Assembly (NCBI GenBank): GCA_035048495.1
Contig: CM068542.1
Location: 39,461,109-39,525,108 of the forward strand
Reading direction: 5' to 3'
Origin: Euptelea pleiosperma
Taxonomy: Eukaryota > Streptophyta > Magnoliopsida > Ranunculales > Eupteleaceae
DNA: 64,000 nucleotides
Under the pieces are notes generated by a model. It was given only the letters and a program-made list of their open reading frames with translations. It ran no database searches and had not been told where the DNA came from. Of the stretch, positions 1 to 36,509 are shown in pieces (within the stretch, counting starts at the first letter, position 1; every line of letters starts with the position of its first letter). The position numbers and the translations under genes are program-made.

Positions 1-214
1 CTGAACATTTTTTTTTTTCCGCTATACAGATATAAAGGTCCCCTTTAAACCTTGGTTTCTTGTTCTTTAAAAAAAGAAAAAATAAAATTCTGCTGTTTTC
101 CAAGTTTAGACCAAACAAAAAGAGAACAAAATCCAGGAAGTGGATTTCTAAGAAGTGGCTCTTCCCAGAAAACTCACTTCCTGGAAAGCTATTTCCATTG
201 AACCAAACACAGCC
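1..214. mobile_element. Possible end of a non-autonomous DNA element
   Basis: The stretch is rich in 'aagtgg' and 'cttcctgg' motifs and ends in 'aaccaaacacagcc' near 214. The same kind of terminus (ggctgcgtttggtt or its complement) occurs near 8021 and 15298. This suggests the right end of a MITE cut by the window edge. The left end is not visible, so the family and target duplication cannot be tested. Confidence 0.3.
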
Positions 215-1110
215 TTAGGTGATGAAATACCAACAACTACACGAGCCTTAAAAGTAAATTTATTGAAGTTAAGAAAGACCAACAACTTTTCAACCCTTGG
301 ATATAAATTCATGTGCACCGTGACTTATGACTTTCACCAATAATAATTCACCAAGACAGCTATTAATGTGAATAATTGTATTGTCCAAAAAACTCTAATT
401 AGCTGTCACATCCCAATCATCAACGCAAAAACTCTTTCATTAATTTTAGGGTCTCCTTCCACAGTTTTTTACAACAACAAATAAATGTATGAGATCATAA
501 AAAAATCTATCTGATTTACTAACGTGAGCTCGTCGACGGTTGAGATCGCTTCTCATAAGCGCTCCAACCAGAACCCAACTGTCCAACACAGATTTTCCTT
601 CAACTCTCCTTTTTTTTTTCTTTTTCTTCTTTTGAACCACATGCAACAGTAACACGTCTCTCTCGTTGTTATTGTTCTTCGTCGTCTATATCTGAATCCA
701 AAACCCTAGATCATCGTTCATGGTTGGCGAAGCCCTAATTCGTTCGCAGAGATATCGTTGTTGCGAGATCTGCAAATGCGGTACATAGTCTCATTCGGAA
801 TCTCGGGGATCTTTCGCTCTGCAGTAGAACGAAACGAATCTCTGTTTTCGTCGAAGATTGAAAACCCCTAGAACGGGTTTTCCAGTTTATTTATCTGGAT
901 CTGATTTCCTGCTTGGTTTGTTGGTCCAGTTTTCGCTGAGGGAAATGACTTTTAAGAGAGGCTAAGTGTTAATGTTGGAGAATTAGGAGTGCAAGGGAAG
1001 ATATTCGAAGATTTTGAGGGGAAATTAGGGTTATATCTGCGTGATTCTCTTTCTATTGAATGAGAGGAAGGGATGCGAGTTTCGCAGAGGTATTGGATCG
1101 TTAGTCACAT
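215..1110 (+). promoter_or_regulatory. Upstream region and 5' leader of the FAM135-like gene
   Basis: This lies directly upstream of the start codon at 1111. From about 600 it becomes pyrimidine-rich (long T/C runs at 605-635), as plant leaders often are. It contains short out-of-frame ATGs, for example near 720 and 945, that could act as upstream ORFs. I see no convincing TATA box and cannot place the transcription start; a leader intron is possible. Confidence 0.45.
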
Positions 1111-26708
<25,598 letters not shown>

Positions 26709-27300
26709 TGGTGGTGGAAACTCCCTTTTGTACCTCTCTTTCAGTCAGTCCAGCCTCTCCTATTGACGTTACTGAGCCCTTCCATTTCCTCTCTCATCAC
26801 AGAGGTCAAGAAATGGTCAGAGCCGTTCCCCCTTTTTCGGTGGCGGACGACCAAATCCATCAGTCAACTCTGGCTTCCCGAAGTTCATTGTGCCGATGGA
26901 GGCTTTGTAAAATATGACTCAGCTTATTGCGTTTAGTAAAAGGATAGTTTCTTTATTTATTCAATGTTATCAGAAATGTAATTATTGGTAGGGAAGGTAG
27001 ATTTACTGATTGTGATTCTGCCTTTGGCCACGTCTTACAGAATCACATTACAAAGTCTGGACCACAAATTTTGGGAACTCTTGAGTTCAGTTATTGTATC
27101 CGGGGAGGCTTCCGCATATAACTAATGTGCAGGAATAAAAGTTGCGCTCATTTTCCACTTATAATGTTGTATTGTTCGCTCGCTCCTAAGCAAGTCTTGT
27201 ACAAAACAAGTTTCTATCTGCTATTTTGTAAGCCAGGCCCTGTCATCCATGTAACCATACAATGATCTGATTCTGATGATCAATAAAATTCTGGAAAAAA
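26709..27300 (+). other. 3' untranslated region of the FAM135-like gene
   Basis: It follows the TAA at 26706-26708. Possible poly(A) signals AATAAA stand at 27134-27139 and 27282-27287. The true end is not visible from sequence alone. Confidence 0.55.
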
Positions 27301-27836
27301 GGACTAAGCAATTGATGTGGTGCATCTGTTGCATATAAGTAGGGCTGTCAATGGTAACATCAGGTCTGTGTCTGGAAATTGTATTCCGATAATTGTGTTT
27401 TGATAAGCTATAAGATCGATTCCGGATCAAGCTTGATCTGATCCAATATTATTAATGAAATCATGTTTTTTACATTGCATTAATGAACTATCTTACATCA
27501 TTGAAATGCATGAACAACCCTTTTATCATTTGTTATTTGAGTTGAGAATTTGCAGCTTTGATTTTTTATTCTATTTTTAAATCAAATTCAACGACTTCAT
27601 TGATCAATTTGACTCAATGCTAGGTTGCTTATGTATACAATCAGCACTGTTATGGAAGAGCCTAAATTTTTGCTACTCTTATGATCCCAAATGTTGTGAT
27701 CCCAAGAGGGTGTTTGGGGTGCAAGCATATTTCTGTCCCCGGGATCAGAGCTGTCTGCATTTTGTCTTGCAGGGATTATGGGGTTGGGAAATTCGCTTTT
27801 CCTTGAAAGTCTCCAGAGTGGAGTGTATTTTTTGAA

Positions 27837-28223
27837 GGCCGGGCTCCAGTTACCGCCCTAAAATGACAGGCTCCGGTTACAGGACACAATATGAGCCACG
27901 TGGAAAACTCTTAAGAGACTCTTGACGGTATGGATGTTTGGCCAATCCCTAGGTGGACCTACAAACCAAAAAATCAGCCCGATTAGTGATTTATAGGCGT
28001 TGGATCTTTGAACCTCAAATTCCCACAGTTGAGATTAACCCATAAACACAAGTCCAATCCAACGCCTATAAATCACTAATCAGGATGATTTTTGCTTTGT
28101 AGGTCCACTTAGGGATTGGCCAAACATCCATACGGTCAGAGTCCTCTAAGAGTGTGCCACGTGGCTCATAGTGTGTCATGTAACCGGAGCCTGTCATTTT
28201 GGGCGGTAACTGGAGCCTGAGCC
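27837..28223. mobile_element. 387-bp foldback MITE
   Basis: Almost the whole element is one palindrome. The left arm (ggctccagttaccgccc, then atgacaggctccggttac, then gagccacgtgg, then tatggatgtttggccaatcc) is repeated in reverse complement on the right, meeting around 28020-28040. There are only a few mismatches per arm. No open frame. The ends 'ggctc' resemble those of foldback copy B, so they may be distantly related. No clear target duplication. Confidence 0.82.
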
Positions 28224-30966
28224 TTTTTTAAAAACACATCGTCACTTATTCCCCGTAAAAGCTTGTCCATGGCACGCCAAACCCTTAACCGAAAACTCCC
28301 ATGATCCGTTCTCCATGGTCACAAAACAGTCTCTGCCATAGCAAACTGGGTGGCTTCATACTTTGTCGGCATTCTGACATATCTTCTTTTCAGATTCCAC
28401 ACCATAACGAGGTATTCAACTCCAACCAACAAATCCATGTAAAGCCTTTAGCAATTAAAACAGCTAGCAAGTTGTTGCAAGGAGGGCCACTGCCCTCCGC
28501 TACCTCAATTTCCCTTCCCTGGTTGGTACAGAAAGGCTAATTCTGCGGTTATAAGGGTATCGATGTCTCTGCTCTACTCACCGTTGTCACCAGAACTGAA
28601 TGGGTGGGTAGCAAAGGGTTGTTCAAGGGTTCCTTCAAATCATCAAAACAAAGCTGCACAGTAAACCGAAGACAAGAATTGAAAGGAGGATGCATGAGAG
28701 TCATTCCTTTTGATTTCAAGTTAATTATGGATTAGGCACAGCTAAAGCTCACAAAAACCCAAATGACTTGGACTGTGCCCACCTGCATGTGTGGTGAGAT
28801 GTTCAGTCCAGACGATTGTTACTGTAGAAATAATGAACATCAAACCAAGGTTATCGTCTGCTATCAGTCACACCTGAAGTCAAAAAATGGTCAGAATATT
28901 ATTTTTTATTTTTACTTTTTCAAAACAATCTTGATTAAAGCAAAAAAAAATTCTCAAAAAATAACATGAGTGGAGTGGGGGCGATATCGTTACAACTGGC
29001 GCTTTTAAAACTATGCATCAAACTTACTCATCTTACATGATATAATAACTCTTTATTGGTTAGTAGTAGTATTTATGTGCAAGGTTTTGGTGCTGATAAC
29101 TTTAAAGGCTCTCTTGTAAACTGAGAGAGTCCTGGGATTTCATTGTAGCCATACCACACAAAAATTCCATTTCAACTGGCTATGGGCTGCCATACACACC
29201 AGGCTTCATTTGCCCGTCAGGAAAAAAAAAAGAATTGCTAGCTCTATAGGATGTTGCACATTGTCAGGAAAAAAATACGCGGGGGCTCTTTATGGCGATC
29301 AAGAAAAAGTTTGACGGATAAAGGATTTGTATGTCAGGAAGTGTTGATACAGAGCCTTAGATCCAACAAATACTGCAGATGGACCACAACTTATAATTGA
29401 AATTACCTATATAAAACCTCTATTAGCATCTTCTTCAAAGCACCAAGGGCATCCAGTGCACTACAGTTTTTAATCTCAACTGGAATGGTTGATTTCAATC
29501 AGTTAACCAATGGCTTCCCTAGTGCTAAACAACTAGACACACTGACTAGTTAGCTGCAATATTGCTACGAAGGTTCATATAAAACAATCAGGAAATTCAT
29601 ATTTTGATGAGTTTGGGATTATATTGTAGTTGAGTTTGTAATTGGATTTTAGGGTGTGTCTGCTGCTTATTTCACCTGGGGTTGAAGGAGACAACGGATC
29701 AGCTGTGGTACAGGTCCATGTTTCAGTCGGCATATATTTCTCGAGAGGCTTATACCAAAGAGCCAGAAAGGGACTCAGTAATAGAGTTAGGAGGAAAGTA
29801 ACGTTGCAGTTGTTACAGTCGTTACGAAATAACATAATGCAATATCTCTTTCCAACATAACATTTTAAAATTTTTAAAGTTCAGAGAAGATTTACCAAAT
29901 ATACCTTTGCACTGCTTCAAGACGACGCAATCCCTCTTCCCATCGTAACATTTTAAAGTTTTTCAAGTTCAGAGAAGAATATACCTTTGCATTGGATCAA
30001 GACGAACAGAAATTTCACAAAAAATGTGAGCAGTTGATATTGCCTAGGATTTTGTTTGCATAATTCCATGGAATCATATGAAATCCAATTTTAGTTTCCT
30101 ATGAGATTTGAACTGGGGCAAGAAAACCAGTATGAGGTGGGAAAAGCTTCTATTGCAATGTGGAAACCTTCAGGTTCAATTTTGAGTCCCTCTTATCAGA
30201 AATTAAAACTTTGGATTGAACTTCTACAAATTCAATATCCGGGTGAGTTATCCAGTTGGGCGACATACTTTTCTTCTGTGAATGTTTTGTTCTTCAACAA
30301 TTCCCATTGAAACAGCATGGGCGATTCACTAAAAAATCAGTTATATGATCTTAAGCCCTTCACATTGTGCGTATCAGAAATACTTATAACACAGACTCTG
30401 CAAACATTTGAACTGGTTTCACAACTCATACGTCACGGGATTGTACATTCAACTCAATGAGCATTCCAACCTGCTCTGTTTCCAAAAATGGGTAAGAGAA
30501 TATGAAAAAATAAAATAAAAAATTCTCCTCTCGATGCTCAACACAAGTGATTCAGCAAAGGTAAAAGATGCAAATCAAGACGACCATTCTGATCACAATT
30601 GACAAGCAATATATTTCCAACAGATATAATATATACCATGGAGAAAAGAAAAGGAAACAAAAAAGTACATAATTGGCTACAACCTGAAGATGCAACTTAC
30701 GTAGAAAATTGATGGAAATTATACAATAAAGACAAGCCGAATAACAGCACCATGGAGCAGGTAGATCCAATCCAAATCCCTTTTCTTTACAGAATGTATG
30801 GTGGTAGATACAAGAACGCTACCTGTTTAATCTTAGACTTCAAACATATTCCTTCTTCATCTTCTTCTTCTTCCTTGCAATGGGTTGCGCATCCCCAAAA
30901 ACCAAGATCATAGCATAGTCGCAAAAATTGTACATCTGATGCCCACTGGCGATGGACCAATTTGAA
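28224..30966. other. Intergenic, no gene recognised
   Basis: It lies between the convergent FAM135-like and ROH1-like genes. Open frames at 28301-28540 (+) and 29575-29860 (both strands) show no known domain. The 3' untranslated region of the ROH1-like gene should occupy the last few hundred bases. Confidence 0.5.
29858..30010. repeat. Two-copy tandem duplication
   Basis: Two diverged copies of roughly 70-80 bp, each running from 'aacattttaaa' through 'agttcagagaaga' and 'atacctttgca' to 'caagacga'. They start at about 29858 and 29946. Confidence 0.75.
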
Positions 30967-32139
30967 TTACTCGGAATGGTTTGGCTTGCCCGAGCTATCG
31001 AGACCCTCGGTTCGGCTGCGTACAATCCTATGGAACACTTCCCTCACCTGGCGTTCAAGCGGCTCCAATCCATCCTTAATTGCATCGCACAATTGTGCCA
31101 ACTCCTGCACCCCCTGCCTCACCTCTGCCTCCCTCTCCTCTGTCAACGGAAAGTGAACTGAATCTGCCAATTCTGTCATGTGACGCGCATATTTCTCTAT
31201 CTGATGGATCTCCTTCAACAACCCATTCGCATTTCGCCGCTCCCGCTTCTTCGACTCCTCCATAATTCGCTCATGAAGTGAAAGAATTGGGGCGGCCCAA
31301 GTGAATTGGCGAGGGATGGAGAAATGTGTCTGGAGGCCCCGATCCTGACAAGGGATTGCAGCAACCAGAGCCCACATTACAAACAGAAGTACTGAACTCA
31401 TCGTGAAAACAGGAACTGCGAGCCCATTGGTAACCGCGATCTCATTCCCGCGTGGAGCGGCCAAGTTGTTTCCAATTGCCTGGAGCTGCTTGGCTGCAGA
31501 CCACGAGCGAGAGACGCTCCATGAGAGAGAACGGAAATGCCCTGGAGGGCGATGATCCTTGCTCGTATTGTTACGCCCAAACGACCGGTTCCGGTGTGCA
31601 AGGACTGAGCCAGAATCTTTCTCATCCAGCATTCCAATCGCCAAATCCGTCAACGCTTTCTTTGCCCGACGGAACTGGCCCTCCCCAAGCAGCCTCTGAC
31701 GGGAGTCCAAGGCACAGAGAACGATCTCCAAATGCTTCTGCCATTGCCGGATCTGCTCGATTCCATCACGAATAGCGTTACAAACATCGAGCGCCTTCAC
31801 GCTCCTCTCGAAGAACTCGGAGATAAGGCGATCCAGAGGAGACTTCGAGACGTGCACCTTGTTGTTAAACAAAATGGCCCTAAATTCCTCCTGGCAGCAG
31901 AGAAAAACATCCAGAAGCCGCCGGATCCAAGAAAGGGATAGCAGATCTTCGCCAGTGACAACGGAGAGATTATGGAACCGCTCAGTAACCTGCCTCTGGA
32001 AGGAATCAAGCTCAAGTTCCAAGCTTGAAGCCTCGTGGTTGCTTTCCATGGAATGAACCTGATCGCGCCTAATACTCAAGATCGAACGACCTAACGAAGC
32101 AAAAGGCACGGAAGAACCTTGATAATCCGTAGCAGGCAT
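30967..32139 (-). CDS. ROH1/BPS1-like protein (DUF793), 390 aa
   Basis: A single uninterrupted exon. The start is the ATG giving MPATDYQGS, the conserved N-terminus of the ROH1 family; the GTG two codons upstream is not used. The family signature [11 protein letters not shown] is at about residues 22-32. Helical regions follow (residues about 42-170), then a Ser/Arg-rich linker with [19 protein letters not shown] (about 203-221) and a hydrophobic segment [19 protein letters not shown] near 244-262, probably membrane-associated. The C-terminal helices contain [15 protein letters not shown]. In Arabidopsis, ROH1 proteins bind the exocyst subunit EXO70A1 and affect seed-coat mucilage; that role here is inferred by family only. 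The length fits the family. The gene is convergent with the FAM135-like gene and lies downstream, on the same strand, of the WD40 gene. Confidence 0.92.
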   Translation of the reverse strand: MPATDYQGSSVPFASLGRSILSIRRDQVHSMESNHEASSLELELDSFQRQVTERFHNLSVVTGEDLLSLSWIRRLLDVFLCCQEEFRAILFNNKVHVSKSPLDRLISEFFERSVKALDVCNAIRDGIEQIRQWQKHLEIVLCALDSRQRLLGEGQFRRAKKALTDLAIGMLDEKDSGSVLAHRNRSFGRNNTSKDHRPPGHFRSLSWSVSRSWSAAKQLQAIGNNLAAPRGNEIAVTNGLAVPVFTMSSVLLFVMWALVAAIPCQDRGLQTHFSIPRQFTWAAPILSLHERIMEESKKRERRNANGLLKEIHQIEKYARHMTELADSVHFPLTEEREAEVRQGVQELAQLCDAIKDGLEPLERQVREVFHRIVRSRTEGLDSSGKPNHSE

Positions 32140-33584
32140 CCTCACATGAGAGAAAACTCCTCAAGAAACCTCCCAAACAAGAACAAAAATCCTAGAATTT
32201 TCAATCAGATCTACACCAAACACCTACCCTCCAAAACCCTAATTTCTCAAACAAAAAAGCAACACCCGCTCACTACGAATTCTCTCGAAACTCCAGCAAA
32301 AACAACACAATACCACCCGAACAAAAATCCCTAGAATTCAAACCCAATTTAAACAAGATTTTCAAGAAATCCTTCGTCTTAAGAACTGGAATGCATCGAA
32401 AGATCCAAAACAGGAGAAACCCAAAGGTATTGACAAAGGGAAAGGTATCTCGAAAAGACAGATTAGAGGAAGAGAGAGCAAGAACAATGGCGACTCTTGA
32501 AACCCTAAACCGAAGGGACCCCTCTTAAGAGGAGGCTCGTGCACCGCGTTCGCGTTCCGGTTAGAAGAGAAAATTCTTAAAACAGAATAAGACCGAAAAG
32601 TGTGAAAATTCTAGATTTAGTAAAAAATAAATAATTAAAAATTAAATTAACTTAATTAAAATAAAATTTTTTGACAAAAAAGGAGACACCGCAACTTAAG
32701 TCCGAACACGGACCGGGACGCGAACTGCACACGCTTTGCTAATTAGGTCTCCTCCACCACTAAAGTCGAGTGCACCAACCTCTATGCACTACTAGGTCTT
32801 ACATCCGACCCGGAAGTTGGGTACTTGGAGTTCTGTGGTCGTGCCAATTGGTGGACTGTCAGGACAGATAGAGGAAGACGAAGTCTTTTTGTCAATATAG
32901 CAACGGACACGTGTACGGTTCATTTACGTCTTCGTTGGTGGGTGATGTTGGAAGCTTTGGACTTGGTCGTATATATCTTCTGGAAGGTGGATAGGGTGAC
33001 GTGTGCTATTGGATTTCCAATTTCTTTGGGTTAATTAGACGGAAATGCCCCTTGCTTTCTTAAAAGGAAAAACACGGGATGCTACCGATTCTATTATAGT
33101 TACAATACTACTTAGACATCCATACAGTTCAATCAATAGATGCACATCTCGTTTGACCCACCAAAAATTGTATCGAGTGCGGACTTTCTCAAGGGCCATT
33201 GATCATCCAGAATTGGGTTCTGATGATAGGATCAGGACCATGGAATTACTATGTAATCTATAGGGATAGCCTACTTTGTGTCAAAAACCCTAGTTAGCAA
33301 TTTTCCATTTAACACGCATATTTGATGTATTTTTAACAAAAACAATTATACAATCATAATTTTTCAAAGATTCAATAATTTTTTTTTATATTTTATGTGT
33401 ATGGTGAAAAAATATTTTTTTATTTTTTATTTATATTATTTTTATTTTTGCCCAAAATTTAAAAGATATTTTCGAATTACAAATCCCAATTATACTTAAA
33501 CTTTTTCCATACTATTGTTTTGCCATATGCCGAATCGCTATCTATTATTAAAGATAATAAAAAAATAAACAAAGGAAGAAAAAG
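32140..33584 (-). promoter_or_regulatory. Leader and promoter region of the ROH1-like gene
   Basis: Read on the - strand, 32530-32140 is a C/T-rich leader-like stretch without a long frame. A leader intron is possible. From 32580 the sequence turns AT-rich. I could not place a TATA box. No other gene was recognised. Confidence 0.4.
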
Positions 33585-34139
33585 GGTATTTTAGTAATAG
33601 CCTCCTGAAATTTGAAAGTAATTAGTGATACCCCCTTATACTTTAAAGCTTTACGAATACCCTTGACCTAGTTTAACCATCATTTGACTAACGTTAAAAC
33701 ATGACATGCATAATGCACCTATGAAGTTAAAACACGACATGCATAATGCACCTATGAAAGGACCATAATAATTTTTTTTTTTTGAAACTGTGGGTGGCCT
33801 CTTAATCCCCTAGGGCTTGATAGTCACCCCTTCCACACATGCCGGAGTATACTGAAAGAGTTAATATGGACAGAGCCACTTATTTCCTTCTACTCTTTTC
33901 GGGGGTGGCCCCAAGGAGAGTTGAACTCAGAACCTGCTACTTTTTGGAGTAGAGTCCTGACCATCGGCACTCAACCCTTGGGGTTAAAGGACCATAATAT
34001 TGCAAGTACAATGCTAACGACATGTGATTCAAGTCCGTTTTAACTTAAGTCCACCAATGTTAAACTAGGTCAAGGGTTTGAAAGTATAAGGGGGTATTAC
34101 TAATTAATTTCAAATTTCAAGGGGTGCAACTAAAATACC
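33585..34139. mobile_element. Long-TIR MITE carrying a nested SINE
   Basis: Inverted repeats of about 100 bp: the left arm runs from 'ggtattttagtaat' through 'tacccccttatacttt' to 'cttgacctagtttaac', and the right arm is its complement, ending 'actaaaatacc' at 34139. A direct duplication of 'aaaacacgacatgcataat' plus 'gcacctatgaa' (two units near 33693-33757) and a SINE (33771-33985) sit inside. No open frame. Confidence 0.8.
33771..33985 (-). mobile_element. tRNA-derived SINE with 14-bp TSD
   Basis: It is flanked by perfect AAAGGACCATAATA copies at 33757-33770 and 33986-33999. Read on the - strand it begins AACCCCAAGGG, has a pol III A-box-like TGGTCAGGACT and a B-box-like GGTTCTGAGTTCAACTC, and ends in a run of A (T run 33772-33783). 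No open frame. A related sequence lies at about 52523-52660. Confidence 0.88.
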
Positions 34140-36509
34140 AAAAGAAAAATGACTAAAATGTAAATCTTCCAAGACTATAGGCAATCATCCACACCACGTA
34201 TAATGGGGGGCTTCTTTGTTTTCTTGTCAAACAAGCAAACAAACATACCCATTGATTTTTGTCCTCAAAATTAAATAAAAAAATAAAATTGTAAGAACAC
34301 TCATTAAACAAAATTTTCAACATACCCCACGTGTTTACCAAGGTACCTTGTAAGTTCAAACTTCCCATAATATAAAATAGAGAGTTTATTGTAAAAAAAT
34401 CAATTAAAAATATATTAAATATTAATACTGCTACAACTACATATGGCTTAGCAATAAAATATTAACAAATACATAGGAAAAAAAAATTAGAGCATCGGGG
34501 GATATGTGTGGACATATATGAAACTATCAACATCTACCGTTGCTTTTGCCAACAATAAAATAAAAATAAAATCTAGGGTTCGTCTACCGTAATTCAACCG
34601 CTGGGTGAATTATTCATAGACCATTCTTACAGAAAGTCAGTCCATTTTAACATTCCTAACCTCAAGAAAAGGTGACTTGAATTTAAAAAATCAGAACCAT
34701 CCAAGCCAGAATTGATTAATTTTTGGTGATGATGATGATCGCATTGAGCGGTCGGATTGTATGACATAACCTCCATGTGGGTTCCACCACCGGATGTACG
34801 AAATGGGTATAGCTCTAGACAAACTCAATATATTTATAATTTTATATATTGGTGTTTAAATTTGGAACTCCAATTACCAGAAAAAAAAAAAAAAAACTAA
34901 AACTCCATATAGAGTGGGGCCCACGATCTGTGAAGACCCATTAAAATATAGGGCCCAAACATGGCACGACAGAGAGAGGTCCTTATTAGAGACGACGTGG
35001 GAGGATGTGATGTGCCATCTCTCTCTCTCTCTCTCTCTCTCTAACTTAGGCTCTTTTCACACGTCGTCTATACAAACAAGTTAAGGATATGCCTTTGGCC
35101 TAAGAGACAAGGAAGGGATCACATTATTAATTTTCTTTTGTGCAAAACAATTTCTTCATGTCTCCCATTATCTTAACCCTCCCAAGAAAAAAAAAAAGAA
35201 TATACGACCCTTAATACAAGGTTGAGAAGATGGGTTTAAGGATCATCTGTTCCAAAAGTCAAAATTACCCTTCAAACTCGTGCCCTTATTTGCATCCAAC
35301 TCATGGTTCAAATTCGAAGTCTCGGCTGATCCCATTCTGGATCGGGCGGGCGATCTGGATAGAGATCAGACCCCACTGATCCAATCCAAAACTGTATCGT
35401 CTCCCTCTCGCCCTGAGATAACTGTTTCTGAAAGAAGTTTCACTGTCTCGGATCCCGAGATTTCGAACCATGATCCAACTTGTTTCAAAACTTGAGGGTA
35501 TTTTTGGCACTATAATATAAAGCTTTAGTGGGGAAAACTTGAAACAAAAGAAAAGTTGGTTTCTGACTTGAGAATGGAAGGTTGTATGGGCTTTAATTAA
35601 AAGTGGGGCTCAAGTTAGTCTCAATTCACTTAATCAGAAACCAACCACATTTGAGGGGGTCCTTATTTTAATATCAACTGGTGAGCTGGAGATTGAACTG
35701 ATGACCTCAATATGGGACCCACTCTCAGGTCTCCCCCCACTCTTAGGACTCCTAATACAGCCAACCAAACCCTAAATAAAAGATCACATGGTTCTTTCTT
35801 TAAAAAAAAATGGATAAAAAAATCTAGAAAAGTCAGAAGAATGAATAGAGAATTTCCAAAATATCAGGAGACAAAAAAAAAAACCTTCCAAAATAAACCT
35901 AAAATTGGCTGGAACCATAGAAGTTTGTAGAAGTCTTATACATACAAAGATGGGGTGTCTTAAAACAAACCTAATTAAAGAAGGGTGCAAGTGGACCAAC
36001 AATCCTAACAGTCAAATCTCTCTTGACAACCTTAGAATTGTGTTTTGTTGATGTAAGATCATGACAGTTGACCAAATCATACTGTTTATGGACTGTCCTG
36101 AAGAACAAGATTAATTAGGTTAGAATCACTGGAGTTGGTTAGAATCCTGTGGCCATAGGCAATCCAAAAGTTGGTTCTAGCTTCTGTGGATGGAGATGCT
36201 TTACACGCAATCATGCTCCGCATTAAGACTTCATATATTATAAGCATTAAAAAGTATATATAAAACAAGCAGTACATGAAGCTGATTTCAGAATCCCAAC
36301 CCTTTGTTTTGTGGACTTTGCTAACTGTTGACCAAATCGTTTTAAACATTTTTCGAGTTCTAGCTCTTGATCAGTATGATTTATGGTTATGGCGCGCTCA
36401 TTGACGCATAGGTGGCGATTCGAATCAAGAAGGGCAACTTTTTGACTTTATATAACCATCTTTCAGTAAGTAACAAGCAATCCAAAAGCTGTGACAGCTA
36501 AAGCACTCA
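34140..36509. other. Intergenic, no gene recognised
   Basis: AT-rich sequence between the ROH1-like gene and the end of the WD40 gene, with a (CT)n run at about 35019-35042. The open frame near 35280-35510 shows no recognised domain. The 3' untranslated region of the WD40 gene should lie just below 36510. Confidence 0.5.
35019..35042. repeat. (CT)n microsatellite
   Basis: A pure CT run of about 12 units in intergenic sequence. Confidence 0.9.

Noticed and set aside
28301..28540. Possible small gene between the convergent genes
   Set aside because: No recognisable domain, no splice logic, and isolated; kept only as an unexplained open frame.
31452..31775. + strand open frame of 107 aa within the ROH1-like gene
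   Set aside because: Shadow of the conserved DUF793 frame; not family-like.
30967..32145. GTG start two codons upstream for the ROH1-like protein
   Set aside because: The family begins MPATDYQG and an ATG stands exactly there (32139); GTG starts are rare in plants.
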